Positions 52,665-60,413 of a stretch of 64,000 nucleotides of DNA are shown piece by piece. Position 1 is the first letter of the stretch. Each line of letters starts with the position of its first letter. A model generated the notes under the pieces. That model ran no database searches. It was not told the DNA's origin and saw only the letters and a list, made by a program, of their open reading frames with translations. The translations under genes were made by a program, and so were the position numbers. The DNA is taken from positions 2,744,001 to 2,808,000 of the forward strand of contig NZ_LR738849.1 of NCBI RefSeq assembly GCF_902702915.1, read 5' to 3'. This DNA is from Desulfovibrio sp. 86 (GTDB taxonomy: Bacteria > Desulfobacterota > Desulfovibrionia > Desulfovibrionales > Desulfovibrionaceae).

Positions 52665-53201
52665 CTACCAGCGCCGGTGGTACTGATGCTGGCAGTCCAG
52701 GCAGACCTTTTTGCCGTCCTCAAGGCGCAGCATGGGCTCGGCCACGCCCTCGCCGCAGACTTCGCAGGCTATGGTTGCAAAAATGCGGGGAGCTTCCGGG
52801 ATTTCATAGTCCGGGGCGGCCGCGCTGAACATTTTTTCAAGGGGCATGTCCATAAGGGTTTGCTGCCATTCATCCCGGCTGGCCTGCTCGCTTTTGTTGG
52901 CTTGCAGGCACAGGCGCAAGGAAGCGCCGTTTTCACGGTCAAAAAAGGAATAGGCGTGTTTGCCGCGTGGGCGCGCCACAAGATTGCCCTTGCCCGCCGA
53001 ACAGCCGAGCAGGCATTGGATGGCGTCCACGCCGCAGGCGTCGTTTTCCGTAACGCAAATAAGCTTGCCGTATGCGGCCTTGCCAAGCACGGGGTGGGCC
53101 ATCACAGCCTCCACAGCGCGTAAACCGATGACAAGGCCGGGGCAAAGATGCCCGTGAAAGCTCACGGCCCTGTTGAGCCTGTCCGAAGCTGATTGATCCA
53201 T
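52665..53201 (-). CDS. FmdE-family protein (copy 2)
   Basis: A 178-residue protein with FHGHLCPGLVIGLRAVEA (His16, His18, Cys20), ENDACGVDAIQ and a C-terminal zinc ribbon (CEVCGEGV...CLDCQHQYH). The start at 53201 follows GGAGGC; the open frame upstream lacks a ribosome site. It stands just upstream of the receptor of the second importer but has its own terminator. A second FmdE-like protein beside a methyltransferase and a TonB importer repeats the arrangement at 42955-45114. Confidence 0.86.
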   Translation of the reverse strand: MDQSASDRLNRAVSFHGHLCPGLVIGLRAVEAVMAHPVLGKAAYGKLICVTENDACGVDAIQCLLGCSAGKGNLVARPRGKHAYSFFDRENGASLRLCLQANKSEQASRDEWQQTLMDMPLEKMFSAAAPDYEIPEAPRIFATIACEVCGEGVAEPMLRLEDGKKVCLDCQHQYHRRW

Positions 53202-53737
53202 GTTGCCTCCTTGTATGCAGCCCCTGCATGACAGTTTCTGCCTGCAGTTTGCCTTTGCATGGCAGTTTTGCCCACGCCTTTCCCTCTTGCTCGCGCACCC
53301 GGCCATTCCCGCTGCAGCGGCTTTGTGGCTGTGTGGATACGGCGGTACGGGCCTTGAGCAATTCCTAGTAACACAATTTGAATTATCGTAACACGTAAGA
53401 CAAAGCTTGGCAAGAAGTCTGAGCTTCTTTGCCATGCATGCTGGCGGCCCACTCGGGCGGCAGGATTTGGCGGTGGCAGCGGCGGAAATGTCGCCAAAGG
53501 GGCGTGTGCGGGGGGGGGCTTGGCACGAGGACGAAAAAAAGCCCGGAGGAGGCCTCCGGGCTTGTGCGTTGCGCATGAAGAAGAATCAGCAGCAGGTCTG
53601 GGAAACGCAGATTTATTCCGCTTGGCGGCGTTGCTTCACTTTTTTTGAAACAGTCGAGGACGGAAGAGTCCACTCCTGCTTCAAAAAAAGATCGCGCCTT
53701 GCCAAACGAAACAACTGCGCGTTTCCAAAAAGGCTCT
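53202..53737. other. Intergenic region with direct repeats, terminator and repeat B3
   Basis: No gene is seen. Two direct copies of GTAACAC (53368-53374 and 53388-53394) lie 20 bp apart, start to start. At 53540-53562 a hairpin AGCCCGGAGG / CCTCCGGGCT is flanked by A7, acting as a terminator for the minus-strand TPR gene. Repeat B3 begins at 53600. Confidence 0.55.
53534..53563 (-). terminator. Terminator of the TPR gene
   Basis: AGCCCGGAGG and CCTCCGGGCT form a 10-bp stem with loop AGG. On the minus strand it is followed by TTTTTTT. Confidence 0.75.
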
Positions 53738-53753
53738 TTAGTTGGTGTTTTCC
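53600..53753 (+). repeat. Dispersed repeat family B, copy B3
   Basis: Starts GGGAAACGCAGATT and is very similar to 16008-16156 and 20335-20486 through its first ~115 bases; the far end is more divergent (GTTGGTGTTTTCC). Its end overlaps the 3' end of the TPR gene and encodes its last residues. Confidence 0.85.
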
Positions 53754-54364
53754 TTGAGCTCTTGCATGAAACCTTCGGGCACTTCAAAGCCGAGCTTTTG
53801 GGCCGTTTCTGCCGCTTCCTTGGCCTTGGCATGCTCGCCCTGGTCAAAATAGGCCAGCGCAAGGTTGTTCCAGGCAGGGGCAAAGGCGGGTTCTTTTTTG
53901 ATGATGGCCAGGCACTGTTCTTCGCAGGCCTTGAAGTTGCCCTTCATGAAATAGGCCGTGGCCAGGGCGTTTTGCGCCTGCACAAAGTTGGGGTCCCACT
54001 TGAGGGCCTTGTTCAGGGCGGTGATGGCTTTGTCGGGCTCGCCGCGCTGCAGGTGCACAAAGGCGATGTTGCCCCACGGCACGGGGAACTTGGCGCGGCA
54101 GTTGGCGGCTTCTTCATTGTAGCGCAGGCAGCCGTCAAGGTCGCCGCGTTCAAGGCAGATGCCGCCAAGCTGCACGTAAGCCTCGGCCAGGTGCGGCGAA
54201 TTGCGCACGGCCTCCAGAAAGGATTCTTCAGCGGCCACAAAGTCGCGCTTGCTCAAAAGGGCCAGGCCCAGATTATAGTGATGGTTGGCGCATTGCTCGT
54301 TTCCGGCAATTTCCGCCTTGAGGTCTGCGATATACTCGTCCAGATCGTCGTAGCGAGCTTTCAT
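53738..54364 (-). CDS. TPR-repeat protein
   Basis: A 208-residue protein made of about five tetratricopeptide repeats (HYNLGLALLSKRDFVAAEESFLEAV, AEAYVQLGGICLERGDLDGCLRYNE, VPWGNIAFVHLQRGEPDKAITALNKAL, FVQAQNALATAYFMKGNFKACEEQCL, APAWNNLALAYFDQGEHAKAKEAA). Such proteins serve as binding scaffolds. Its start overlaps the stop of the preceding gene by 3 bp, indicating coupled translation. The last four residues (ENTN) and stop codon come from repeat B3. Confidence 0.88.
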   Translation of the reverse strand: MKARYDDLDEYIADLKAEIAGNEQCANHHYNLGLALLSKRDFVAAEESFLEAVRNSPHLAEAYVQLGGICLERGDLDGCLRYNEEAANCRAKFPVPWGNIAFVHLQRGEPDKAITALNKALKWDPNFVQAQNALATAYFMKGNFKACEEQCLAIIKKEPAFAPAWNNLALAYFDQGEHAKAKEAAETAQKLGFEVPEGFMQELKENTN

Positions 54365-54753
54365 TGGATGTGTCCTTCTTTTTTCAAAAGATCATGGTAC
54401 CAGCGGCAAAAGTCGAAAATGCCCATGTATTTTTCGTCTTTATTGATGACGCCCAAGGCGCATTCCATAGCGCCCTTGCTGTAAGCCTTGCCGTACGGGC
54501 CATTTTTGGCCGCATCACGCAGAAATTCGTTGATAAGCTGTTGCGTCGTGCGCTTTGAGATGTCCGTGCGCAGGTCTAGAGGATCATTGGGCTTCTGGAA
54601 AGGATCCCAGTTTTCATAGCCCAAACGGTCCACAAATTTGCGGCGGCGCGGATTCATGCGGTCATAAATCTCGCGCTTGAGCTTTTCCTGCTCTTCGTTC
54701 AGTTCTTGCGGCGTGCCGTCCCGAAAGACGGTGGCGGGTATGCTGCCGTACAT
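54361..54753 (-). CDS. Conserved hypothetical protein upstream of TPR gene
   Basis: A 130-residue soluble, charged protein; I do not recognise a domain. It contains RMNPRRRKFVDRLGYENWDPF and a C-terminal IFDFCRWYHDLLKKEG. The ATG at 54753 follows AAGGAG by 6 bp. It overlaps the TPR gene by 4 bases (ATGA), so the two are likely functional partners. Confidence 0.75.
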   Translation of the reverse strand: MYGSIPATVFRDGTPQELNEEQEKLKREIYDRMNPRRRKFVDRLGYENWDPFQKPNDPLDLRTDISKRTTQQLINEFLRDAAKNGPYGKAYSKGAMECALGVINKDEKYMGIFDFCRWYHDLLKKEGHIQ

Positions 54754-54871
54754 GCCGTACTCCTTGCTGTGCGCCAAAAACGTCAGTGGGCGTGCAGTTC
54801 CGGTTTGCGCCGGATTGGCCGCAGCCACGCCCGCGCGCACGGCGGTTGCGGCTGTGCTTGCCAGCGACTGC

Positions 54872-55540
54872 TTAATCTTCTTTTTTGGCGGGGCCTATGC
54901 CAAGATACGCCTCGTCATAGCGGGTCAGCAGCGCCATGGACAGCGGCACATAGACTTCATGCAGTTCCTTGAAGCGCGACTTCGCGGCAGTGGCGATTTC
55001 CTTGCTCAGAGCTTCAAGTCTGGCCTGCATCTTGTCCATATGCACCGTGGGGTAGGAACGGCCCTTTTCAAACGCCGAGAACCCGCATACGTGCCCCTGA
55101 CCGCCAATGGCCGTGGGCACGCCGTAAAGCCGACAGGTTATGGGCCTGGCTTCATACAAAAGGCAGCGGTCTTCATCGTCCAGCAGCGGACAGCGCATCT
55201 TGACTTTGGCGGCTACGGACATGATGGCTTCGGGGCTTTCGCCGTCCTTCTCAGCGCGGTACAGGTCGCGCTTGAGGCGGGTGATGTGGCGGTCCAGTTC
55301 AGAAGCGCGCTCAAGAATGGCCGAGCGTTCGGGACCGTAATTGAAAGCTTTTTCAAAGGCCCTGTGAATATACATGGCCTCCACCAGCGAAAGGTCGAAC
55401 ATGGCGTGGCAGCAGTCGCTACAGCCTTCCTTGCAGGTCACGCACTGCGGACATGCCTCCCGTACCCGGTCAAAGAGGGTGTCGGCCTCAGCCCGCAGGT
55501 TTTCATAACGGGCGAAAATGTCGGTCAGATCAGGGATCAT
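54872..55540 (-). CDS. YkgJ-type cysteine-cluster protein
   Basis: A 222-residue protein with CPQCVTCKEGCSDCC (Cys30, 33, 36, 40, 43, 44) and the later CPLLDDEDRCLLYEARPITCRLYG that together mark PF03692, a family of Fe-S or zinc cysteine-cluster proteins of unknown function. The start could be 55540 or 55546; AGG precedes both. It lies 119 bp upstream of the hypothetical/TPR pair. Confidence 0.83.
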   Translation of the reverse strand: MIPDLTDIFARYENLRAEADTLFDRVREACPQCVTCKEGCSDCCHAMFDLSLVEAMYIHRAFEKAFNYGPERSAILERASELDRHITRLKRDLYRAEKDGESPEAIMSVAAKVKMRCPLLDDEDRCLLYEARPITCRLYGVPTAIGGQGHVCGFSAFEKGRSYPTVHMDKMQARLEALSKEIATAAKSRFKELHEVYVPLSMALLTRYDEAYLGIGPAKKED

Positions 55541-55847
55541 GGTCATCCTGTGGCTGTGCGGAAGGCGCGTACGGGCCGTCCGGCAGGTGTGCGGCAGGGC
55601 GCAGGCGGAAGATTTGCCCCTTGTTTTTGCAGGCGTTCTGGCCAGGCCTGAACACAAAGCCCACAAGGCGTATCCGGTGGCGCCCGGCGAAGTGTACGGG
55701 ATTTCAAGGCTGGCTGTGACCCGCAGGGAAAAATCCCGCGTTTCGCCTTGTATGTAAGTGCCGCCTGGCGCGCGTGCGTCGGGCGGCACAACACTCAGTC
55801 TGTGACTGGGTCAGCAATGGAATGCCGAACGGCCTTCCACCAGTACC
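55541..55847. other. Intergenic region between cysteine-cluster and ferredoxin genes
   Basis: About 307 bp without a supported gene. Open frames on both strands lack ribosome sites. It presumably holds the promoter of the cysteine-cluster gene, but I see no clear consensus. Confidence 0.4.
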
Positions 55848-56036
55848 TTAGTTTTCTTCAATGGTAATGGCGCTGACTTCACAGACTTCGACACAGGATT
55901 CACAGCCGAGGCATTCTTCAGCGTTCACCGGTTCGGACTTACCGTCCTTGATTTCATAAACTTCAACGGGGCAAACATCCACGCATTCGCCACAGCCGAT
56001 GCACTTGTCCACGTCAACATTCACATTGTAACCCAT
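55848..56036 (-). CDS. 2[4Fe-4S] ferredoxin
   Basis: A 62-residue ferredoxin with both cluster motifs: Cys12, 15, 18, 22 and Cys42, 45, 48, 52 (CIGCGECVDVCP and CLGCESCVEVCE). Glutamate replaces the usual proline after the second motif, giving VCEV. The ATG follows GGAGG by 5 bp. It is monocistronic and probably an electron carrier for ferredoxin-dependent enzymes such as KorABCD. Confidence 0.94.
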   Translation of the reverse strand: MGYNVNVDVDKCIGCGECVDVCPVEVYEIKDGKSEPVNAEECLGCESCVEVCEVSAITIEEN

Positions 56037-56259
56037 GATGTCCTCCCAATAGGTTGTCTTGCTTGATTTCACAAGCGGGTAAAATTAGCTTGTGCAATTG
56101 GATAGCTTTAGCCTACCCCCCTGTCAAGTGCCCTTTGTCCTGCGCCTGAAAAGCCTCGCCATGCGCTGGTTTTCAGGCGTATGGGCTGTAAGGGGCTCAA
56201 AATGGTGAAGCATCGCCATACCCCGCAGGAATATGGCCAAAGGGGCGTAATCCGGCCTC

Positions 56260-57705
56260 TCAGGGCATTATTCTGGCGTAATAGCCCTTGCCGTTGCGCA
56301 TGACCTGCAAAAGCACCTGCCCGGCCATGCGTTCGCGCCGGAATGCCTGCAACAGGTCGTCCATCTCGCGCACAGGGTTGGCCCCCACAGCGGTGATAGC
56401 ATCGCCCTTGCGCAAGAAATTTGAAGGCCCCTGCTTGTTGACGCTGTTCACCACAACGCCGCCGGATGTCTGCACCGCACTGAAACCCCAGCGTTTTTCC
56501 ATGAGGGCGCGGGCGTTTTCGTCCGTAAAGGGCGCGGGAACAACCTCGGCAGTCACGGCCCGGCCGTCCCGGCGCAGGCCCAGGCGCAGCTTTGCGTCTG
56601 GGGTCTGGTTGCGCAAAATATCAAGATAGTCGCGCCGGTCACGCACGGGCGTCGCATTGATGGTGTCCAGGATGTCGCCTGGGCGTATCTGGGCCTTGTC
56701 GGCAGGAGTGCCGGGAAAAACCATATTGACCAGCACGCCGCGCGCGTTCTTGAGCCCCAACGCCATGGCGGTTTGCACGTCCACATCCTGCACGTCAAGC
56801 CCGAGCCACAGGGGAGCGACCTTGCCGCTGTCCACAAGGTCGGCCATAACCCGGCGGGCCTTGTTGACGGGAATGGCAAAGCCTATGCCTTCGGCCCTGG
56901 CGTCCACGGCGGTGTTGATGCCGATAAGCACGCCCTCCAGATTGAGCAGGGGGCCGCCGCTGTTGCCGGGATTGATGGCCGCATCGGTCTGTATGAGGTC
57001 GGTGAAGGCGCTGTTGCGGTTGCGTATGGTGCGCCCCAGCGCGGAAACCACGCCCGTCGTGACCGTATGGCTGAAGCCGAAGGGGTTGCCGATGGCAATG
57101 ACGGTCTCGCCCGGCAGCACGTCGTCAGAATCTCCAAGCTTCACGGCCGGAAGATTTTGCGGGGCCCTGATCTCCAGTACGGCTATGTCGAAATCCGGGT
57201 CAGCCCCCCGCACGATGGCGGGGAACTCACGCCCGTCAAGCAGGCGTACCATGACTTCGTCGCCGCCCGCGATAACGTGGGCATTGGTGAGCACGAGCCC
57301 CTTTTTTCCGTCAACAATGACGCCTGTTCCCAGGCTTTCACGCTTCTGGTTGCGGGGGTAGGGGTTGCCGAAATCCGGGCTCAATCCAAAGCCCGGGCCG
57401 AAAAACTGTTCCAGGGGCGAAAGATATTGCCCCTGAACCATATGGGTGCTGGTGATATTGACCACAGCCGGAGCAACGGCCTGCACAGCGCGGACCACAG
57501 GGGTCATGCGCGGGCTGTTTTCCTGAGGGGCCGCGCCTGCCTGGGCAGGGGCAAGGGTAAGCAGTCCGCCGGAAAGAAGCGTCAGCAAGGTCCAGTAGAG
57601 TGCCCAGGACAAGGTGCGGTGGATGCCGCAAAAATGTCGCTGCCCGCACATGGAGCGGACCTTGGAGGGAACGTGAGCATATAAGGTTGCGAGAGTTTGA
57701 GTCAT
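56260..57705 (-). CDS. HtrA/DegP-type periplasmic serine protease
   Basis: A 481-residue protein with an N-terminal membrane/signal segment (residues ~32-58). The protease triad is His143 (TNAHVI), Asp173 (DFDIAV) and Ser249 (GNSGGP). Two PDZ domains follow: the first around LGLDVQDVDVQTAMALGLKNARGVLV...GTPADKAQIRPGDIL, the second around VNSVNKQGPSNFLRKGDAITAVGANPV. It degrades or refolds misfolded periplasmic proteins. The ATG at 57705 is chosen after GAGG; an in-frame start lies further upstream. It is monocistronic, divergent from cobT. Confidence 0.92.
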   Translation of the reverse strand: MTQTLATLYAHVPSKVRSMCGQRHFCGIHRTLSWALYWTLLTLLSGGLLTLAPAQAGAAPQENSPRMTPVVRAVQAVAPAVVNITSTHMVQGQYLSPLEQFFGPGFGLSPDFGNPYPRNQKRESLGTGVIVDGKKGLVLTNAHVIAGGDEVMVRLLDGREFPAIVRGADPDFDIAVLEIRAPQNLPAVKLGDSDDVLPGETVIAIGNPFGFSHTVTTGVVSALGRTIRNRNSAFTDLIQTDAAINPGNSGGPLLNLEGVLIGINTAVDARAEGIGFAIPVNKARRVMADLVDSGKVAPLWLGLDVQDVDVQTAMALGLKNARGVLVNMVFPGTPADKAQIRPGDILDTINATPVRDRRDYLDILRNQTPDAKLRLGLRRDGRAVTAEVVPAPFTDENARALMEKRWGFSAVQTSGGVVVNSVNKQGPSNFLRKGDAITAVGANPVREMDDLLQAFRRERMAGQVLLQVMRNGKGYYARIMP

Positions 57706-57839
57706 TGGCGAGAGTCCTCGGTTTCGTATGGCCTTACAATAAGCACCCACTGGCGATGGTAAAGGGCGTCCAGGCATATTCTCTCTGTTTGCCGTCTCCC
57801 GCCCTTGCGCACGGAAAGGGGAAAGGCTAGATAAAAATC

Positions 57840-58964
57840 ATGAACGACACCACTTCACAGCTTTTTTCATCCCCACCGGCACTTGAGCGTATTTTCCCCG
57901 ACCTGCATATTGAACCTTTGCGCCAGCAGGACCTGGATGCGGCCCAAGCGCACCTTGACGACCTCACCAAACCCAGAGGCAGCCTCGGCAGGCTTGAAGA
58001 CCTGGCCCGCAGGCTCTACGCCATGCGCAGGGGGCAGTTGCCGCTGCGGGTACATCCTGCACTCATGCTTACCGTTGCGGGCGACCACGGCGTGGCGGCC
58101 CAGGGCGTCTCGCCCTTTCCTCAGGCCGTGACGCGTCAGATGGTGCAGAATTTTTTTGGCGGCGGCGCGGCCATCAACGTGCTGTGCCGCAGCATGGGCA
58201 TGGAACTGCGCGTTGTGGACGCCGGTTGCGCTGGCGGCCCGTTTGCGCCGAATCCCATGCTGCTGGACTGCCGCCTCGGTGACGGCACGGCGGACATGAC
58301 GCTTGGCCCGGCCATGAGTGTGGAAACCTGCCTCAAGGGGTTGCGCGCGGGCGTCAAACTGGCTCATGACGCCGCGGACAAAGGGTATCAGTGTCTTGGC
58401 GTGGGGGAAATGGGCATTGCCAACTCCACTTCGGGCACGGCCCTTTACTGCGCGCTGCTGCACCTTGAACCGGAGGTCATGGCAGGGCCGGGGGCGGGGG
58501 CCGATGCGGCCATGGTGCAACACAAGGCCAAGATAGTGCGCAAGGCCCTGGACGTTAACGGAAAAGCGGTGCGCAGCGGCGATCCTGTGGAAATTCTGGC
58601 CGCCCTTGGGGGCCATGAGATTGTGGTAATGAGCGGCATCATGCTGGGCGCGGCCTCGCGGCGCTTGCCCGTGCTGGTGGACGGCTTTATTTGCAGCGCG
58701 GCCTATGTGGCGGCTTTGCACATCTGTCCGGTTCTGGCCGAGTACGCTGTGCTGTCTCATGCCTCGGCAGAGCAGGGGCACGGGCGGGCGCTGGCCCGGC
58801 TGGAAGAGGCCGCGCCCGAGCACCGGCCCTTGCTGCACCTCGACATGCGGCTGGGCGAGGGCACCGGGGGAGCCGTGGCCTATGGCCTGTTACGCTGCGC
58901 CGCCGATATCTATAATGATATGGCTACATTCAGCGCTGCCGGTGTGGCGGAGCAGACATGCTGA
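57840..58964 (+). CDS. cobT: Nicotinate-nucleotide--dimethylbenzimidazole phosphoribosyltransferase CobT
   Basis: A 374-residue CobT: AGDHGVAAQGVSPFPQAVTRQMVQNFFGGGAAINVL, GEMGIANSTSGTAL and, near the C-terminus, DMRLGEGTGGAVAYGLL with Glu340 in the place of the catalytic glutamate of the Salmonella enzyme. It makes alpha-ribazole phosphate for the lower ligand of cobalamin. The ATG at 57840 is 134 bp from the HtrA gene on the other strand. It overlaps the next gene by 7 bp, an unexpected partner. Confidence 0.95.
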   Translation: MNDTTSQLFSSPPALERIFPDLHIEPLRQQDLDAAQAHLDDLTKPRGSLGRLEDLARRLYAMRRGQLPLRVHPALMLTVAGDHGVAAQGVSPFPQAVTRQMVQNFFGGGAAINVLCRSMGMELRVVDAGCAGGPFAPNPMLLDCRLGDGTADMTLGPAMSVETCLKGLRAGVKLAHDAADKGYQCLGVGEMGIANSTSGTALYCALLHLEPEVMAGPGAGADAAMVQHKAKIVRKALDVNGKAVRSGDPVEILAALGGHEIVVMSGIMLGAASRRLPVLVDGFICSAAYVAALHICPVLAEYAVLSHASAEQGHGRALARLEEAAPEHRPLLHLDMRLGEGTGGAVAYGLLRCAADIYNDMATFSAAGVAEQTC

Positions 58965-60097
58965 CCATGACAGACGGCGCCAGGGGGGACTTGGGCTCGC
59001 CACGCGAGGACGGCGTGACGACAAATTCCGTTGCGTGCACCACCATAGACCCCCCCGAGGGCCTCGCCGCAGACGCTACTGCGGACTCTACCGCGGGCCT
59101 CACCGCAGACGCTGTCACAGCCCCCACCGATGGTTCCGCCGCTGTCCCCGGCGCAGTTCCTCTGCTTGAACTGCGCGAAGTTTCACGGCATTTCGCCGTC
59201 AGACGGGGTTTTTTTGCCGAACAGCGCCTTCTTACGGCCGTGGACGCCGTGAGTCTTCGTCTTTATCCTGGTGAAAGTCTGGGGCTTGTGGGCGAATCGG
59301 GCTGCGGCAAATCGACTCTGGGGCGGCTTGCCTGCGGTCTGCTTGCACCTTCAAAGGGGCAGGCGCTGCTTGGCGGCAGGGATTTGCCCCCGGCCGGGGC
59401 CAACAGTTGGGCTGCCGGGCAGATTCAGATGGTTTTTCAGGATCCCTTTTCTTCGCTTAACCCACGGCTTTCCGCCAGGGCCTCCATTGCCGAACCTCTG
59501 GCCGCACGCAATATCCCTAGGGCCGAACGCCTCCGGCTGGCTGACGAAATGCTTGCCACCGTGGGGCTTGAAGGTATGGGGGGAAGGTACCCTCACGAAT
59601 TTTCGGGCGGCCAGCGTCAGCGCATAGCCGTGGCACGCGCGCTTATCACCCGACCCCAGGTGGTGGTGTGCGATGAGCCCGTGTCCGCTCTGGACGCCTC
59701 GGTGCAGGCGCAGATACTCAACTTGCTGCGCGACGTGCAGGAACACTTTGGCCCGGCCTACCTTTTCATTTCGCACGACCTTTCCGTGGTGGGCTTTTTG
59801 TGCAGGCGTATCGTGGTCATGTATCTGGGGCAGGTGGTGGAGGAAGCTTCAGCGGAGCAGCTTTTTTCCGGCGCGGCCCACCCCTACACGCAAGCGCTCA
59901 TGGCCGCCATGCCCACGGGCGAAGGCGGGGGCTATCTTGCCCCGCCGCTGGAAGGCGAACTGCCAAGCCCTCTGGACCCGCCGACTGGCTGCCGCTTTCA
60001 CCCCCGTTGCCCAAAGGCGCAGGATATTTGCCGCCGTGAGGCTCCGGCCTGGAAGGAGCGCGCCCCGGATTGGCGGGCACGCTGCTGGTTTGCCTGA
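58958..60097 (+). CDS. Opp/Dpp-type ABC transporter ATPase with Ala/Thr-rich N-terminal extension
   Basis: A 379-residue ATPase of the OppF/DppF type: Walker A GESGCGKST, Q-loop VFQDPFSSLNPRL, signature FSGGQRQ, Walker B VVVCDEPVSALD and switch His in ISHDLSVV; the C-terminal oligopeptide-ATPase signature PTGCRFHPRCPKAQDIC follows. The first ~65 residues are a low-complexity Ala/Asp/Thr-rich segment not seen in typical family members. The permease and binding-protein genes are not near. It overlaps cobT by 7 bp, so the two are transcribed together. Confidence 0.88.
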   Translation: MLTMTDGARGDLGSPREDGVTTNSVACTTIDPPEGLAADATADSTAGLTADAVTAPTDGSAAVPGAVPLLELREVSRHFAVRRGFFAEQRLLTAVDAVSLRLYPGESLGLVGESGCGKSTLGRLACGLLAPSKGQALLGGRDLPPAGANSWAAGQIQMVFQDPFSSLNPRLSARASIAEPLAARNIPRAERLRLADEMLATVGLEGMGGRYPHEFSGGQRQRIAVARALITRPQVVVCDEPVSALDASVQAQILNLLRDVQEHFGPAYLFISHDLSVVGFLCRRIVVMYLGQVVEEASAEQLFSGAAHPYTQALMAAMPTGEGGGYLAPPLEGELPSPLDPPTGCRFHPRCPKAQDICRREAPAWKERAPDWRARCWFA

Positions 60098-60168
60098 CAC
60101 GCGCCGGGCAGGGCGCTCGAAGCGCGGGCTGAAAAAACCGTTTTTCCTGTTTTTTCACCGAATGAAAA

Positions 60169-60205
60169 GTCGGCTTTCAGACATGCCTGAAAGCCGACGT
60201 TATTT
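60169..60205 (+). terminator. Terminator after the Opp-type ATPase gene
   Basis: GTCGGCTTTCAG and CTGAAAGCCGAC form a perfect 12-bp stem with a 6-base loop; GTTATTTTT follows. Confidence 0.85.
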
Positions 60206-60332
60206 TTACCGCGCCGGATTGGCCACGGGCTTTAAAGCAGATAAAATTTACGCTGGTATGATGCCCGGCGAATACTGCCTCTGGCCCCTTCAAATCAGAA
60301 AACCTTTTGTGTCATACGTAACCACAATAAGA

Positions 60333-60393
60333 GTTTTAGGGGGTGGGGGTGTGGGGGAGGAGACCCTTTTGCAAAAGGGTCCCTCCCCCACAA
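60333..60393. repeat. Repeat family C, copy C2 (terminator-like hairpin)
   Basis: Identical over 61 bp to 45574-45634. Located just after the minus-strand proC gene, supporting a terminator function. Confidence 0.85.
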
Positions 60394-60413
60394 AGTATTT
60401 CTAACCTAACCGC

